A stretch of 64,000 nt of DNA from contig JAJVDF010000363.1 in NCBI GenBank assembly GCA_022410635.1, positions 177,988 to 241,987 on the forward strand, given 5' to 3'. Below, in pieces: positions 45,190 through 57,454 of this stretch. The notes below the pieces were generated by a model. It searched no databases. It worked only from the letters and a program-made list of their open reading frames with translations, and was not told the DNA's origin. The DNA comes from Tretioscincus oriximinensis. Its lineage: Eukaryota > Chordata > Lepidosauria > Squamata > Gymnophthalmidae. Position 1 is the stretch's first letter, and every line of letters starts with the position of its first letter. A program made the translations under genes and the position numbers.

Positions 45190-46430
45190 CCTCCTACCTA
45201 TCCAGTCGGTCGCAGTCAGTGTTAGTGGGGAGTCAGAGATCGACCCCTAGGTTTCTCCCTTGAGGAGTGCCGCAGGGTTCGGTTCTCTCACCCCTACTGT
45301 TTAATATTTACATGAAACCGTTGGGTGAGATCACCCATCGACATGGGGTGAGTTACCATCAGTATGTGGATGATACCGTGCTGTACATTTCCACCCTGTG
45401 CCAAGTCAGTGACGCAGCAGAAGTGTCGGTGCCTGAAGGCTGTAAGGGCCTGGATGGGCACAGACTCAGGCTCAATCCCGACAAGACAGAGTGGCTGTGA
45501 ATACTGCCTCCCAAGGACAATTCCAACTGTCCTTCCATCACCCTGGAGGGGGGGGGGAGGTCTTAACCCCCTTGGAGAAGGTCCGCAACTTGGGCGTTCT
45601 CCTTGATCCATGACTGCAATTAGAACATCATTTATCAGCTGTGGTGAGAGGGGTGTTTGCACAGGTTTGCGACTTTATTTGGATAGGGAGTCTGTACTCA
45701 TGGTCGCTCACACCCTCATCACCTTGAGGATCGACTACTGCAATGCTCTCTACATGGGACTACCTTTGAAGAGCGTCCGGAGACTGCAGGTAGTCCAANA
45801 TGCAGCCGCGCGAGCTATAGTGGGTCTGCCTCATTATGCCCACGTGCTCTGCACTGGTTGCCAATTGGTCTCTGAACATAAAGCCCTTTATGGCTTAGGA
45901 CCAGGATACCTACAGGATCGTCTTCTGCCTCATATGTCCCAGCGCCAGGTCAGGTCACTTAGAGTTGGCCTTCTCCAGGTCCCATCTGCCAAACAGTCTC
46001 GTAAATCACTGCCTTCTTGGCAGGCAGGCAGGACGCAGTCGACGGCAATGCTCAAGACATCCGAGTACAGACTCGTAGTTCACTGCCGGCTGCTGTGCTG
46101 CATGGCAGAGGTGGAGCTTAGGCAGAAGCCTTACAAGGCTGCATCACCTGCCACCACACTGTTTGCCATGAAGACAAGCATTGAGAGCTGGTGCCTTTTT
46201 CTCGCTCGTCTTCGTTGTGCCCACTATCTTGGGACGCATATCCTGATGGCAGGCGTCACCTGTTTTTGACCCAACAGCCCTTTTCAGGGCTATCTATCTC
46301 CTGCTTGCAGCAGGAAACTGTGTGGTGAACCTGGAGCCCTGTTTGACTCCAAAGTTTGTAATGTGAACCATCTTGGGCATTTTTACCTAAGAGCTTCGGC
46401 TTGATGCAGCCTAGGCTGCAAGGTGAATAC
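45190..46430 (+). mobile_element. L2-group LINE, RT and C-terminal part (pseudogene)
   Basis: The frame from 45267 includes [20 protein letters not shown] and [10 protein letters not shown] (catalytic YVDD-type), followed by [11 protein letters not shown]. After a frameshift near 45500-45600, ITLRIDYCNALYMGLPLKSV, RRLQVVQ-AAARAIVGLPH and HKALYGLGPGYLQDRL follow. These blocks and their order match L2/CR1-group RT C-termini; YCNALYMGLPL...LVQNAAAR is closest to L2-type elements. It has a frameshift, a poly-G run at 45550 and one n, and so is not functional. Confidence 0.87.
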
Positions 46431-46559
46431 CCTNCCCCAGGATGGAGCTTAGTTTGGGCACCAACCTTTGTATTTTGCAGAGCCCTGTCTCTGACTCCAA
46501 GTTGTCAGAGAATTTAGGGGCTTGGACCTGCCCTACAGGCATTTAGGTTTTTGTTTATA

Positions 46560-46660
46560 TTGTTTATCGTTTTTTAGTGTCCCTTATTTTTGTGAAATGC
46601 CCCTTATTTTTAAGAGCATGTCCCTTATTTCACTTATCAAAAGGTGGCAACCCTCTGTTC
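46560..46660. repeat. hAT-like terminal region (possible)
   Basis: GTCCCTTATTTTTGTGAAAT is repeated as CCCCTTATTTTTAAG and GTCCCTTATTTCAC, ending GGTGGCAACCCTC. This resembles the TAGGGTTGCC ends of the element at 48701. No partner end was located. Confidence 0.35.
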
Positions 46661-48700
46661 AGGCCTTCCTAGCCAAGTGGCAATTCAAATTGAGGCCCCT
46701 TATTGGGCTAACGCTCCACCCATGATAGGCAGAATATGTTAGGAAAGGGTGTTCTGCATTTCTACTCCAGATCCTGGCTAAGGGCCAGTGCAGGAACCAG
46801 ACTAAGAAGTGACAAGTGTGTCGGCACTTGGGTAGCGCAGCTACAAAATACGATTTGAGCCCTTTGCCTGCTTCAGGTAAGATGCACTTTTGAAGCCTGC
46901 AACAAGCTGCCCAGAGTAAATGCAGAGACTTGAATGGCTCTTCTGCACACAAATCGGGTGGAATGCAGACTGTTCACAGTGGGAGTGTTGTGTTTGCATC
47001 ACAGTATTATCCCCACAAATGCAGAAAATCCTGTACTAGGTTGGTGGAAATAAGCGGCGTGAGTGAAGATATCAGAACTAGGAAACACCTACAGCCCATC
47101 ACTCCCCTCCAACACAAAAAAGGCTACATTTTGTTATCTGGAACGTGAGGGTGTGGGAGTTGAATATTTTAAAATCTATCTACAGGAGTGTCTTCCAGAA
47201 TGATCTTTCGTTTCTGGTTTTGTTTGCTTTTATGTCACATGTAGAAAACACACTTTGGAAGCAGAGACCAGATTAGCTCTCTTGTACAACCTGCTCATCA
47301 CTCCACCCTACTTCTCAAAGTGGCATCTCCTATCTGAGCATATTTCTGCATTTACTTTCGAAGGATCTGTCTTGGGCAACCTGGATCAAGCAATTGGACC
47401 CAGAACAAGGGTGGATTACTGTGGACTGGGACAAGGCCTCATAGTCCTGGGGTATGCTATTGAAATGGTGCTCCCAGTAAATGTTCAGACTTCCATAAAC
47501 TAGTACACCAGTAGATCTGATAAATTAAGGTCAACTGCATTTCAGAGCAGGAACTTTCTAACCTAGACTACTTCTCTATTTGTTTGGAACAGACAGAACA
47601 TATTAGTTGAGAGTGGAGCAGTTGAGGGCAGGACCCACCAGCAGCCAGGGCAGCAGCAGTGAAGGACAGATCCGGGCAACTGCAAGAGCGGGTCACATTG
47701 TTCAGGGCAGCAGAAGNGAAAAGGGCAAGCAGTGCCAAAGGCAGCTGGTGAAGAAAATGGGTGGAGAGACAGCAGTCCACAAGTTCACTAGATAGAAGAA
47801 GCCAGGTAAGTATTCAGAACAGGCTGGAGATGCTTTAAGTTGCAAGATGAAGCCACTGAGTCACAGTCAACAGTTGGGGCAAGACAAGTTCCAAGACAAA
47901 TAGGGAAGCAATCGAAGGGAGTTGTGGAACAGTAAAAAGTGATACTGACAGTCCATAGGTCAGAGAGAAATAATAAAACCAGTTATGGTAAGTTTTAAAA
48001 TCAGAGGAAGTTGCAAGTTCACTTGGGTCCAGAAGCAACTCTGGGTTTGAGGCTAAGAACAGCAGAAGAGTTGTAATGTCTGGCTGATATATGAGCCCAG
48101 GCAAGAGAATGGCAAAACAACAGGCAGCACACTAAACAAAAGGATAACTATCCAAAGTGTATAGCAGCCAGAAAATAAGTTCCAAACAACTTTGAAAAAT
48201 GTTAATGATGAGATAGCTAAAAAGGTAACATAGGAGTATTGGGAAGCAGTTTGAAAGATAGTTAAAATAGTAAAAGGGTCCAAGGAGATCTGAGAAGTGC
48301 ATCCCCTACTTTCCATATCAAATGTAATCATGAGAATTTACTTCCATGAACCCTCTGCTTTTAAAGCTGCTTTCATACTTTTCTATTGGGTATAGTGGTT
48401 ACAGATCATCCCTGTCTGAGGCAAAGAAGGCTGCTACAAACTATTTCAACCTGAATGAAGAATCAGGCCTGTTTCTGTCCAGAAGGTAGTAGAATACGAA
48501 CAAGGTGAGCGAGACCTTCTGGTTGAATCCAGCCTGCCCTACCCGTTTTTTTTTTTATCACAACCGGCTGAGGAGGTGGCATGCATTTTATGCCTGAGAA
48601 CAGGATGAATTAGAATTGGAAATGCATTTAAGCAATTCACAGAAATTAAGAAAAAGGTGCCACATCCAAATAATAATAAAATCCACAAGTCCACTAAGGC

Positions 48701-49309
48701 TAGGGTTGCCATATGTACCGGGAAGGCGGGACAATCCCTGTTTGGGGGACTAAAATATAGTCCCCTCCGGGTTTTAAGATAAAATCCCGGATTTTTACAT
48801 TCCCCGATGCTGCATCAGGGAATATAAAAATACAGGATTTTAAAGGAAAAGGAGCCATCAGAGCTGGCGGCTGCAGCCTGAGCAACGCTTTCCGGGGTCC
48901 TGGAAGGAACCTTGGAGCATGTTGTAGCTGCTCCGCTGGTGGAGGCAGGATTTCGCACCTGCTGTCAGGCAAAGGGTGCCAACTCGCCTCCAGTAGAGCA
49001 AAAACACCTGGGTTTGTGACAGAGGTCAGCTCTGTTTTCCTGTCTCAAACCCAGGCATTTTTCCTCCACTGGAGGTGAGTTGGCGTGCTTTGCCTGACAA
49101 CAGATGCGAAACCCCGCCTCCAGCATTGGAGCAGCTATGCACACACATGCGCGCATACACGGACGCTTGTGGTGAAACAGGCAGAAGAGAGGTTCTGCCT
49201 GTCTCACTAAGTGTCCATATGTGCACGCGTGCGCATGTGCACGCCTGTGTGCACGCGTATGCACCCCACCCCCATCTNGGTTTTGGGCTGCCAAAATATG
49301 GCAGCCCTA
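48701..49309. mobile_element. hAT-type non-autonomous element, 609 bp, with exact 8-bp TSD
   Basis: The element starts TAGGGTTGCCATATGT and ends ATATGGCAGCCCTA, with perfect 8-bp direct repeats ACTAAGGC at 48693-48700 and 49310-49317. The interior contains a second long inverted repeat of about 75 bp per arm (48945-49020 against 49045-49125), for example CTCCAGTAGAGCAAAAACAC against ATTTTTCCTCCACTGGAG. A GTGCACGCGT-type alternating tract runs at 49139-49262. No transposase is encoded. Confidence 0.88.
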
Positions 49310-51306
49310 ACTAAGGCCATAAAACACAGNATCTGATATAAATTCCAAGTCCTGAGTTTGTTTTAAATTATTGTTTATTGGATGTATGGCACATATATTT
49401 TTATGATATTGTTTTGAAAATAGACTTATGTTTTAATATTTTAAGATTTATATACCATAAAATATTTTTATACTGTAGATTATTTTGTATTAACAAAATT
49501 TTGTATTACTGAAATTTTGTTGTTGGGACTTTTTGCTGTTTCAGTTTGGAGATTTGTTGTGGGGCAGCAGACAATTAGTGTCCATCACCTCTAAGGGATG
49601 CTATTGGCTGACTGCCATGATGGGGAATCTAAACTTGCCCCCTCGTTACTGCCGCTGTGCATTCTTAGCTGCCACAGGGCTGTGCAACTGAGGGAGTGGA
49701 TGCAGCAAACCCAGCCCATATTTAAATACCAATCTACAGCAGTTTCAAATCATGAGTAAATTATTATGGTCAGTCTATTCTCATCCATATAAGGAAGCAG
49801 CTGGTAATGTGAGCATTAGAATCCATCACATCCAAGTTGTGAACTTGATCCTTAGGGGAAATACAGCTCCACCTGGGGACAGTTTGAATGTCACTCACTT
49901 GAATGGAAAAATTACCTGCCGGCAACACTTTCTGTCTTGTAAGGATTGAGTTTCCTCACTCTTCTCCTGTTTCTTGTCACACCTAAGGATTGGCTTAGGA
50001 CATTTGAGTAACATCTGTATAGTTTTCCTGGATTGCACTGGATGTGCTATGGAGCCACAACGTCTACTCCCCAATGTACTTCACAGCAGACTTACCACCC
50101 TCCACATGAAGAGTTAAAACCTGCAATCTAAAAGCGATTTCAGGTTTCATTCATCTTCAGTTACCCGTAAAATCCACATGGAGCTGGTGGAGAGCTACGA
50201 TTCTGCAGTCCTGCTGGCTGATGACTTCTTGTGGCATCTGAATTCCCATGATGGGAGAGCAGACATTTTGTGCTGATTCCTGAAAGAAGATATTCCGTTG
50301 CAACAGAGTTTTCTTCNGAGTGAATAACTGAAGCTCCACTGCCACATGGAGTGGAGTCATCATAAAGTAAGTATCATTGTGGTCTGAACCTCCTGTGTGC
50401 CTGCAGCCAGAGTCTCCTATGAGAACACACTAAATGGAGCCCACACTGAATAGCACTCCTCTATGGCCAAAACTGAATCCTGTTTCCTGCTGTCACAGTG
50501 AAATTTTGCTGGATTCCAGGAAATGGATCATTTCCGAGGCCATTTCCAGGGCTGCAAGGAAACAGTTCCAGCTTGGAAATTTGAATTGGGTATCTTTCAT
50601 TCCCTGGTTTTGGAGCTAGGCTGGGCTGCACCAACTGCCAGTGGACACTGCCAGCATGCNCCATGCTGCATTGTCCTTTTCCTGGCCCAGATGGCTCATT
50701 CTGAGCTGGTGGATTCTGGGCCCACAGGCACTCATGCAGAAACTGCACTACTGTTTTTTCTGGGTCTGATGAAAAAGAGAGATAAAGCTGAGTATCATCT
50801 GCATGATGTCGAATATGTATATTTCCAAATTCCGTTTGATTTAAACATAAGGGCTAGAGGAAAGTCTCTTGCTCATTCAAAGTGAAAGGGGAATTACAGC
50901 ACAAAGGTTTTTCTCTCTTACATATCCCGGGTTTCCATCCCAACTAAATTTGTTTAGATTTAAATTAATAGAGAGTGTCCACAAAGCCTTGAAATAGCTG
51001 TAAATAATGTCCTGCTGTAAAGAAGCACCTAGAGCGAGGAGGAAGTCACAGGGAGTGGCAAAAGAAGTTCATTCCCATTGCAAGGCAAATGAAGAGTGAA
51101 AAGGAGGACACATAAGCACACGGATTGCCTGCCTCTGCTTTCGTACATTAGGCAGCCAGGGCTTTTGGCTGGGTGCCCGGGCAGGGCTTTTGTAATCAAA
51201 ACATGATCTTGTATGCTGTGCAGCCAGTACTGAGAAAGGCCGTCTGATGGCTCTCCTCTTTTAGCTCGGCCGTGGAATCCATGGAGCTTCACCTCCGACT
51301 TCCAAA

Positions 51307-51318
51307 ATGCACCGATCT
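51307..51318 (+). CDS. CCDC9B: CCDC9B coding exon 1 (four codons, start)
   Basis: ATG-CAC-CGA-TCT is followed by GTGAGT. Spliced to exon 2 it gives MHRS-DVMADD in the correct frame. A good acceptor-like TCTCCTCTTTTAG ends at 51264, so the exon may run from 51265 with about 42 nt of untranslated sequence. An upstream ATG at 51281 would be out of frame with exon 2. Human CCDC9B also begins Met-His. The support is phase, donor and position only, so initiation at Met 54082 in exon 2 remains possible. Confidence 0.55.
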
Positions 51319-52867
51319 GTGAGTGCTGCCTTCACGGTGATGGGGAGGGGTGTGCGGGAGAAGTCATTCTTGCATTCCAAAAGCAATGAAATAAGCTTCC
51401 TTTACTCCTTTCCTTTTTTCTATTGTGTTAGCGTGCTTTGCTCTGGCTAGCAGAGAATGCTTCTAAATGCTGTGGGTTTTTCTAAAGGGGGGCATCGATT
51501 GGTACAGTAGGCCATACAAGGAGGTGGCACTTTAAAATGGGTGAAAGAAAGAATGCTGGGTAAGAATGATGATGGACATTGCAAAGACTCCGCTGAAGGG
51601 CCTCTAAAGAATGTTTATTAGCAGGCACAAGGGNGACTCTGGGCCAACTAGAGGCGCTCTCTGCTGTTCTTCACCTCCCAACCCCCACACTCTCCCCCTC
51701 GCTGCCTGTCCTGTGAACCCGATGCCTTTCTTTTATATCATAAGCTTCTGACTCTGAAGGCAGGCTGGGATAATTTGTAATCAAAGCCAGGATCCAAATG
51801 GAAATCCTCTTTCCACCACAGACTGGTGGTAGGCATGTAAAAGTTAGGTGGTAGTGGTAAAAGGCAGAAAACACCTTCAAATAGTAGCCCCTACTTTGCT
51901 CTGCTCTTTCTTCTTTTGTATTTTAATAAAGAAAGATAGACATGAATGCATAATTATTCCTCCCCCCAAAAAACTCTCATGGGTCTTTCTGATGCCTTCT
52001 GATTCACAGCCACTGCACGTTTCCTCAGCTGAGTCCATTTATAACTCTCTGTGCTGTAGGCCCTGTGGCAAATGAGTGATTCACTCCCCAGAAAAGCTTT
52101 TGCCCTCCCCGTTGTGTCATTTTCCATCCAAAGGGGCAGAAGAGTTGGCATTCTTTCCAGCAGTCTGGCAGCCGTCCCCTCACCTATTGTCCCTGGCTGG
52201 TACAGTCAGGAAGAAAAATGCTGATGCTGCTGCTCACTAGTGAACCAGAATGCCAGGCCTCAAAGGGCTGCTCTGCAATTCTGGGCTCATTCTTTGTCTC
52301 TCTGTGCATGTGAGGAAGCAGGGAACCTTCTATTTTACCTTTACATTACATCCCCCCTTCTGACTTAGGCTGCATCCGCACAACATGGTGTGCAAAGGGA
52401 ACACAAATTTCTTTACTTTGCAGCAGCTACAGTTTTCTGAGGGAATTTTGCCCAGACCCCACGTTGCTGTCAGATCAGTGTGTCAGCGTGAGTCAAGCCA
52501 ACCTTCACTGACAGAGCTTTCACATCTATTTTTGAGATGTAGCTAAGATGTTAGAAATAGGGGAGATGGAAGGTGAGCCGACCAAGAATGTTAAAGTAGT
52601 CTGGGCCTCTTTCTGGTCCTTGTTGAAACTGGGAGAAAACACCATTGATGACATTATTGCAGTCCTTTTCTTGGCTCCATCAAGTCCAAGTGGGCCAGGA
52701 AGAGCATAATTAATAAATGAATTAAATTCATGCCCTGACTTCCATTACCAGAAATGTAAGGCAGTTTACAATACACTTGGGATATAAATTTACATAACAA
52801 AATCTGGAAAAAATAACAAAAATAGAAACTAAGGCATAAACAAGTTGAAAATGAAATATTGTATAGT

Positions 52868-53040
52868 ATAAGATCGTAAGGACCAAAGAGAAGCCCTGCT
52901 GAATGGTCTACAGTCCATTTAGTTCAGCACTCTGTCNCACACAATGGCCAACTGATTCTCAAGCAGAAGAAAGCAAAAACTTACTTGTTCTCCACTCCTT
53001 GGAGTTCTCCTGACTTCCTGCTTTCTACTAATACCATAGT
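52868..53040 (-). mobile_element. CR1 LINE 3' end fragment
   Basis: The plus strand has AGAAGCCCTGCTGAATGGTC, AGTTCAGCACTCTGT and ACAATGGCCAACTGATTCTC, the inverse of the CR1 ACACAGAATGCTGGACT...CTTATG segment. Confidence 0.7.
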
Positions 53041-53404
53041 TTTAATAATATAGAGTATATAATAATACAGTATTATCTAGTACTAAAGAATCAATATTGA
53101 CTGCTGCTTCTTGGCACAACTTCACAAATTAAGATTAAGTGTTGTGCGTGCATATGTGGACTAGTTATCCAAATCTATAGCAGGTTTGCTAGTGCCTATG
53201 AGTCAAATGTAGATAAGTAGGTCTGGCTGCATCAACTACAGTTTAAAGGTATTTTCCATGCTGACCAGGAAATCCTCAATAGCAGTCTCCTGGGGAACGG
53301 TAGGAGTCTCCTGATTCCATTAAATACATATGGACCTAAACATTTCTGGTAATAGAGCCCATTCACCTATGCACACTGCACCTGCAGAAAAATTTAGATG
53401 AAGT

Positions 53405-53466
53405 AGAAGCAAAGGGTTGGACCTGATGACCCTGGAGGTCCCTTCCGACTCTATGATTCTATGAAA
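53405..53466 (+). mobile_element. CR1 LINE 3' terminus
   Basis: GTTGGACCTGATGACCCTGG, AGGTCCCTTCCGACTCTATG and ATTCTATG are the canonical CR1 3' end, here about 60 bp long. Confidence 0.88.
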
Positions 53467-54075
53467 GCTTAATTTATAAATGTCTAAAACTTAATTTACA
53501 AACTTCTAAAAGGGAGCAGCTCAATGTCTTTTTTCATTATGACTGATGGTAACAAAACTTCCATATTAGAAGCAACTATTCATTCATATATCCACCCACA
53601 TATACACTTTATGAACTTGCTATGTTAGTTTTAGCCACAGCGAACAGATAAGGATATAGGAATTGTAGCCCACAGGGAACACACACAGCCAGATCACCCA
53701 AGGTGAGAGTCATTACCCACCTGGTCAAATCAAGGTGTTGGGTTAGAAGAAGAAATGTAAATTCTTCCTTACCCTTCTGCTTTTATTTTAATATTTCCTG
53801 AGAAGAATGGAAGGGAGATGGTAGAATGCTGAGTGAGGCTCCTAGAAGTTGTACCACAGACCTCTTAGACAAACAAATCATTAAGAGATCTAAGGATAAA
53901 GATTAGTTTAGTGAGCTCCCCAGTAAAGCATGAAGGAGTGGATTGGAGTAAGGTGCCCACGAACTGATATTTATTTTCACCTGGGGTTTCATAGTAGACA
54001 AAAGGAGAGATGTATACATGTAGTATGCAACAATTTATCCTCTCCTCTTTTTTCTTCTTTTCTTAAATATATTAG

Positions 54076-54189
54076 GATGTCATGGCAGATGATGCAGTGT
54101 TGCGGAAAAAGGAACAAAAAGATGTAGAACTGGATAAGAAAATCACCGCTTTGAGGAAAAAGAACGAAGCTCTGATGAGAAGATATCAT
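54076..54189 (+). CDS. CCDC9B: CCDC9B coding exon 2 (coiled-coil)
   Basis: This 114-nt exon follows a TTTTCTTAAATATATTAG acceptor and ends at CAT|GTATGT. It encodes DVMADDAVLRKKEQKDVELD and KKITALRKKNEALMRRYH. This is the conserved N-terminal coiled coil of the CCDC9 family (KD-ELD--I-ALRKKN-AL-RRY). An internal ATG at 54082 is a possible alternative start. Phase is 0 at both ends. Confidence 0.9.
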
Positions 54190-57100
54190 GTATGTGACTC
54201 TAGCACAGTTTTGGATTCTTCTTGGTATTTTGTTCCCCAAATGTTAATTATTTCAACTTCCAATTTGTTGCTAGACTGCCTTAAATCTGCAGCTTTTGTA
54301 TATCAGCCACATATTTTTCTGGCGCTTGCGTTCATGACATGACAGACAAGAGCTGAAAAAAGAGACTTCTTCAGTGCTTACCTGTGTGGATTAATGTGCC
54401 ACTATGAGGCCAGAAGGTCTAGTGTGACAGTATCATGGACATGACTGAGTAATGCAAAAGGCCCTGAGGCATTATGTGGTGGTGCAGGGGTGTGGCCTTT
54501 TGCCTGCTTGCTCATTGCCAACCTGCATAGCTTTTTTTTACTATAGGTCCTGTACACAAAGGGGGAAAGTGAGTGAAATCTGCAATTTTAAAAAGATTGA
54601 GGATTTCACTGGGGAAAAGAGGAGACAGCTTTTCCTGGATCCATATGGAGCTGGTGCGAGCCTGACAAGATGAAGCCAGAAGACTGAGCTTTGCATGCCC
54701 AGCCAGCTGTGATCCTGCAGTGCTGTAGGCTGGCCTCCTCGAAGGGCGCATCAGACTACAGGGATCCTGGCACTCTCTAATGGGGGACACAGGCATTTCG
54801 CCAGAAAAGATCAGCAATAGGAGATTTTTCGTCTATTCCAGATTATTCTGGATGTATAGTGAAGCCTCCATTAAGGCTTATGGCTGGGCAACGAACATGA
54901 CAGAACATTGTATTAAGAATCAGATACTTTTTTGTTGTTTGCTCATAGCCACGTTGTCAATTGCATGAAGGTATGTTGAAAGGGAGGGAAGAGGAGACCT
55001 GAACAGGGGATGTTGATCATCCTGAAAGGCCCCACAAACTAATAATTTGTCATGTACTTTTGGGACAATTGGGAAAGGTGTAAGATCTAGGGTTTTCTCA
55101 AATGATACTTAGGAGGTGTGGTATCTTACCCTCAAAACAACAGGCCATTTGGGTGATTTTTAAGGATGAGTCTTGCCTAACCTGCACGATGCATGGGGAA
55201 GGCAGGTCCCTGTTCTTAAATATAGTCCAAAAAAAGACCTTGCAGAAAAAGGGCCACAGCCTCAGACAAGAAACAGCAGTGCAAACAGCCATGCAATGTG
55301 GCCTTGTAGTTTAATCTCAGTACCCCATTGTGCTTTATAGGTTTATTGCGAGGATTAAATCAAGTGACTCAGGGACACACTTGGGCTGCCTCACGGACCT
55401 CTTGAAAAGCAAACCAGAGAGAAAGCCATGTTGACAACCAGGCCAGTAGTTCTGGCACTTTATAGTACAAAGTAATAATAGATATAAAGGCAGCCAATGG
55501 AATATATGCAAAAAACACCGTTCTCTCTCCTTCCTGATTCTTTCCAACCCATAGATTATTGTCCACAATGGCACAGGCTCATTCACTGACTGTGCTAAGA
55601 CACTGTGGCTGAGTTCTCATGAGGAAAAAATTGGAGAAAAAGCTGTTTGGATCTGAGCTGGCCACATGCATTTTCTATATAATTCAGGTNGAAAACGCAC
55701 TGGCCATGCTCAATCCACACAGCAATGCATTTTCTGAGCAGAGTTCACTCAGAAAACTGTCGCAAGTGCAACTTAATGCAATGCGCATTAAGTGCACTCT
55801 GGTGACAATTTTGCTGTGAGCTCTGATGGAAGCAAGAACCAAACAGCTGGTGTTCTGGTCCTTGGGGCACTTCTGGGCAAGGCAGAAGAACTCCCAAAGG
55901 CTGGGATCAATGGGGCAGGAGATCTAAGCAGATCTCCTATCCTTCCCCCAACCATTTTTCCTAGGTGAAACTACAGGCATGATATGACTGAGAATACAAG
56001 ACTGATGGCACAAGAACATGTAATAGGAAGAGTATGGGATTTTTGTTGGACCATCTGACTACAGCCAAAGTTTTGTAAACAAGGGAACCAAGGCAGTATC
56101 AAAGGATACAGAAGTGACAATGTATCACCAGATAATGATACATAAGCAGGGCTTCAAGATATCTGCAGGGCAGGAGCATAAGATGTTCTAGGAAAAAATA
56201 TAGTATGTTGCAGCTGTTGGGGAGGTTTTTTCCAGATGTTATCAGTGTAATAATAACTACATTCATCTCCATGTTTCATTTGGTAAACATGCAACACAAT
56301 TGGTACTGAACTGATCTCTAAGGTTGTTGTTTCAGTAGGTTACTGTTTCAGTGGGGGAGATGAAACAGTCTGATAATGGAGACAGTAATTAATGGAGGGA
56401 AGTGGTTTTTAAGGGGTATCACTTACCTTAGTATTTATGTCTGTATTTTGACACTTGTGGTAAAACGGGTTGTACAGGTTTCCACAACACATAAAAGACA
56501 GTAGGAGTTGTTTACCAAAGCGGAAAATGGGTCATGCCTTTACTATCAGCTCTTGGAAAAAGGAAATTTGAAGAAGCTCCTAAATGTTGTTGTTGTTGTC
56601 TGTTTCAGTGACAGCATCAACCCTCTGCTTATCATTTTTTTTCAGAGCTTCATTCTCCTCTTCCTTTTCTTTGACGTTTTGCTTTCATTGACAGCTTGTT
56701 CTACAAGGCAGTTTCACCAGTTCCTAGCAACAAGCATGTAATATAAAAATGCTATAAAATGTTCTGTATTTGCTTTTCAGTTGGCTTTATTTTATAACTA
56801 GCAGAATTAGCCCATTGTGTTACGGTAATGCAGTGGGCTTTAGCCTTTCCTTCTCCTTGGTCCCATCCATGCCTCTACCCACTCCCTCCCTCGCTCCATC
56901 CCATCCTTCTTTCACTTGTTCTTTCTTTTGTTCCTCCTTTCTTTCTGAAGTGCTGGTCGATGACCGTAATAAATTATTCATTCATTCATCCTTTCTTTCC
57001 ATTTTCCTTTCCTTCCTTTTTTTCTTTCTTTCTTCTTTTATCCATTCCTTCCTTTTTTCATTTTTCTTTTTCCTTCCTCTTGTCTTTTATTCTGCCTTTC

Positions 57101-57281
57101 TTTTCTCCATCCTTTCCTTNTTTTCTCCTTCCTTTCCTTCTTTCCTCTCTGTAGGCTGCCAAAGTTCCAAGCCCTGTCATTGGCCGTTATACCTTTGAAT
57201 GTTGCACTCTTTGACACACATTTTATTATATGTACTGTTTGTATACGTATCTAATAAAGGTTGTGGTTGTCACTTTTTCAG
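54190..57281 (+). other. CCDC9B intron 2
   Basis: The intron contains a (GTT)n tract near 56585 and the hairpin-plus-pyrimidine repeat (56813-57215) directly before exon 3. The 54.2-56.5 kb stretch has no recognised element. Confidence 0.8.
56813..57215 (+). repeat. Unclassified dispersed repeat with 5' hairpin and pyrimidine tract
   Basis: The copy begins with hairpin AGCCCATTG, loop TGTTACGGTAATG and CAGTGGGCT. It continues as a CTTT/CCTT-rich stretch of about 300 bp and ends GCTGCCAAAGTTCCAAGCCC, TGTCATTGGCCGTTATACCT and TTGAATGTTGC. It is the inverse arrangement of the copy at 6535-7015; the last part also matches 60960-61020. It contains no recognisable protein. It ends about 65 bp before CCDC9B exon 3. 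Confidence 0.6.
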
Positions 57282-57386
57282 GAAATAGAAGAAGACAGGA
57301 AAAAAGCAGAGCAGGAAGGAATGGCGGTCACCTCAAGGAGAACCAGGCCTGATGGGCTCACTATCACCATAACAAAAGCTCATAAT
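57282..57386 (+). CDS. CCDC9B: CCDC9B coding exon 3
   Basis: This 105-nt exon lies between CACTTTTTCAG and GTAAGC. It encodes EIEEDRKKAEQEGMAVTSRR and TRPDGLTITITKAHN. EIEEDRK-AE--GMAVT and PDGLT-TI match human CCDC9B (PDGLTVTIS). The first half continues the coiled coil from exon 2. Phase is 0 at both ends. Confidence 0.92.
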
Positions 57387-57454
57387 GTAAGCACTCTTTT
57401 CCATTTGTGCTGAGAAAAGGATTTTGAATATTCATTCCCATAAGATTAGAATTC

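Larger units (their letters stand above)
20874..51306. other. Intergenic region between DISP2 and CCDC9B
   Basis: About 30 kb separates the two divergent start codons; untranslated exons of either gene may lie within it. Roughly half can be assigned to mobile elements and simple repeats listed separately. No third gene could be established. Stretches with nothing recognised include 22.6-23.0, 25.0-26.2, 26.7-28.0, 28.2-29.1, 30.4-31.6, 32.5-34.3, 40.8-41.4, 41.6-42.7, 46.8-48.6 and 49.4-51.2 kb. Confidence 0.7.
51319..54075 (+). other. CCDC9B intron 1
   Basis: The intron carries an L2-like remnant near 52700-52800, a CR1 3' end (52868-53040, minus) and a short CR1 tail (53405-53466, plus). 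The rest has nothing recognised. It is an intron only if exon 1 at 51307 is right. Confidence 0.55.

Noticed and set aside
20873..51306. PHGR1 or another gene between DISP2 and CCDC9B
   Set aside because: No His/Pro/Gly-rich PHGR1-like frame or set of phase-compatible exons was found.
56770..57198. 142-codon Ser/Phe-rich frame
   Set aside because: It comes from the CTTT/CCTT tract of the hairpin repeat.
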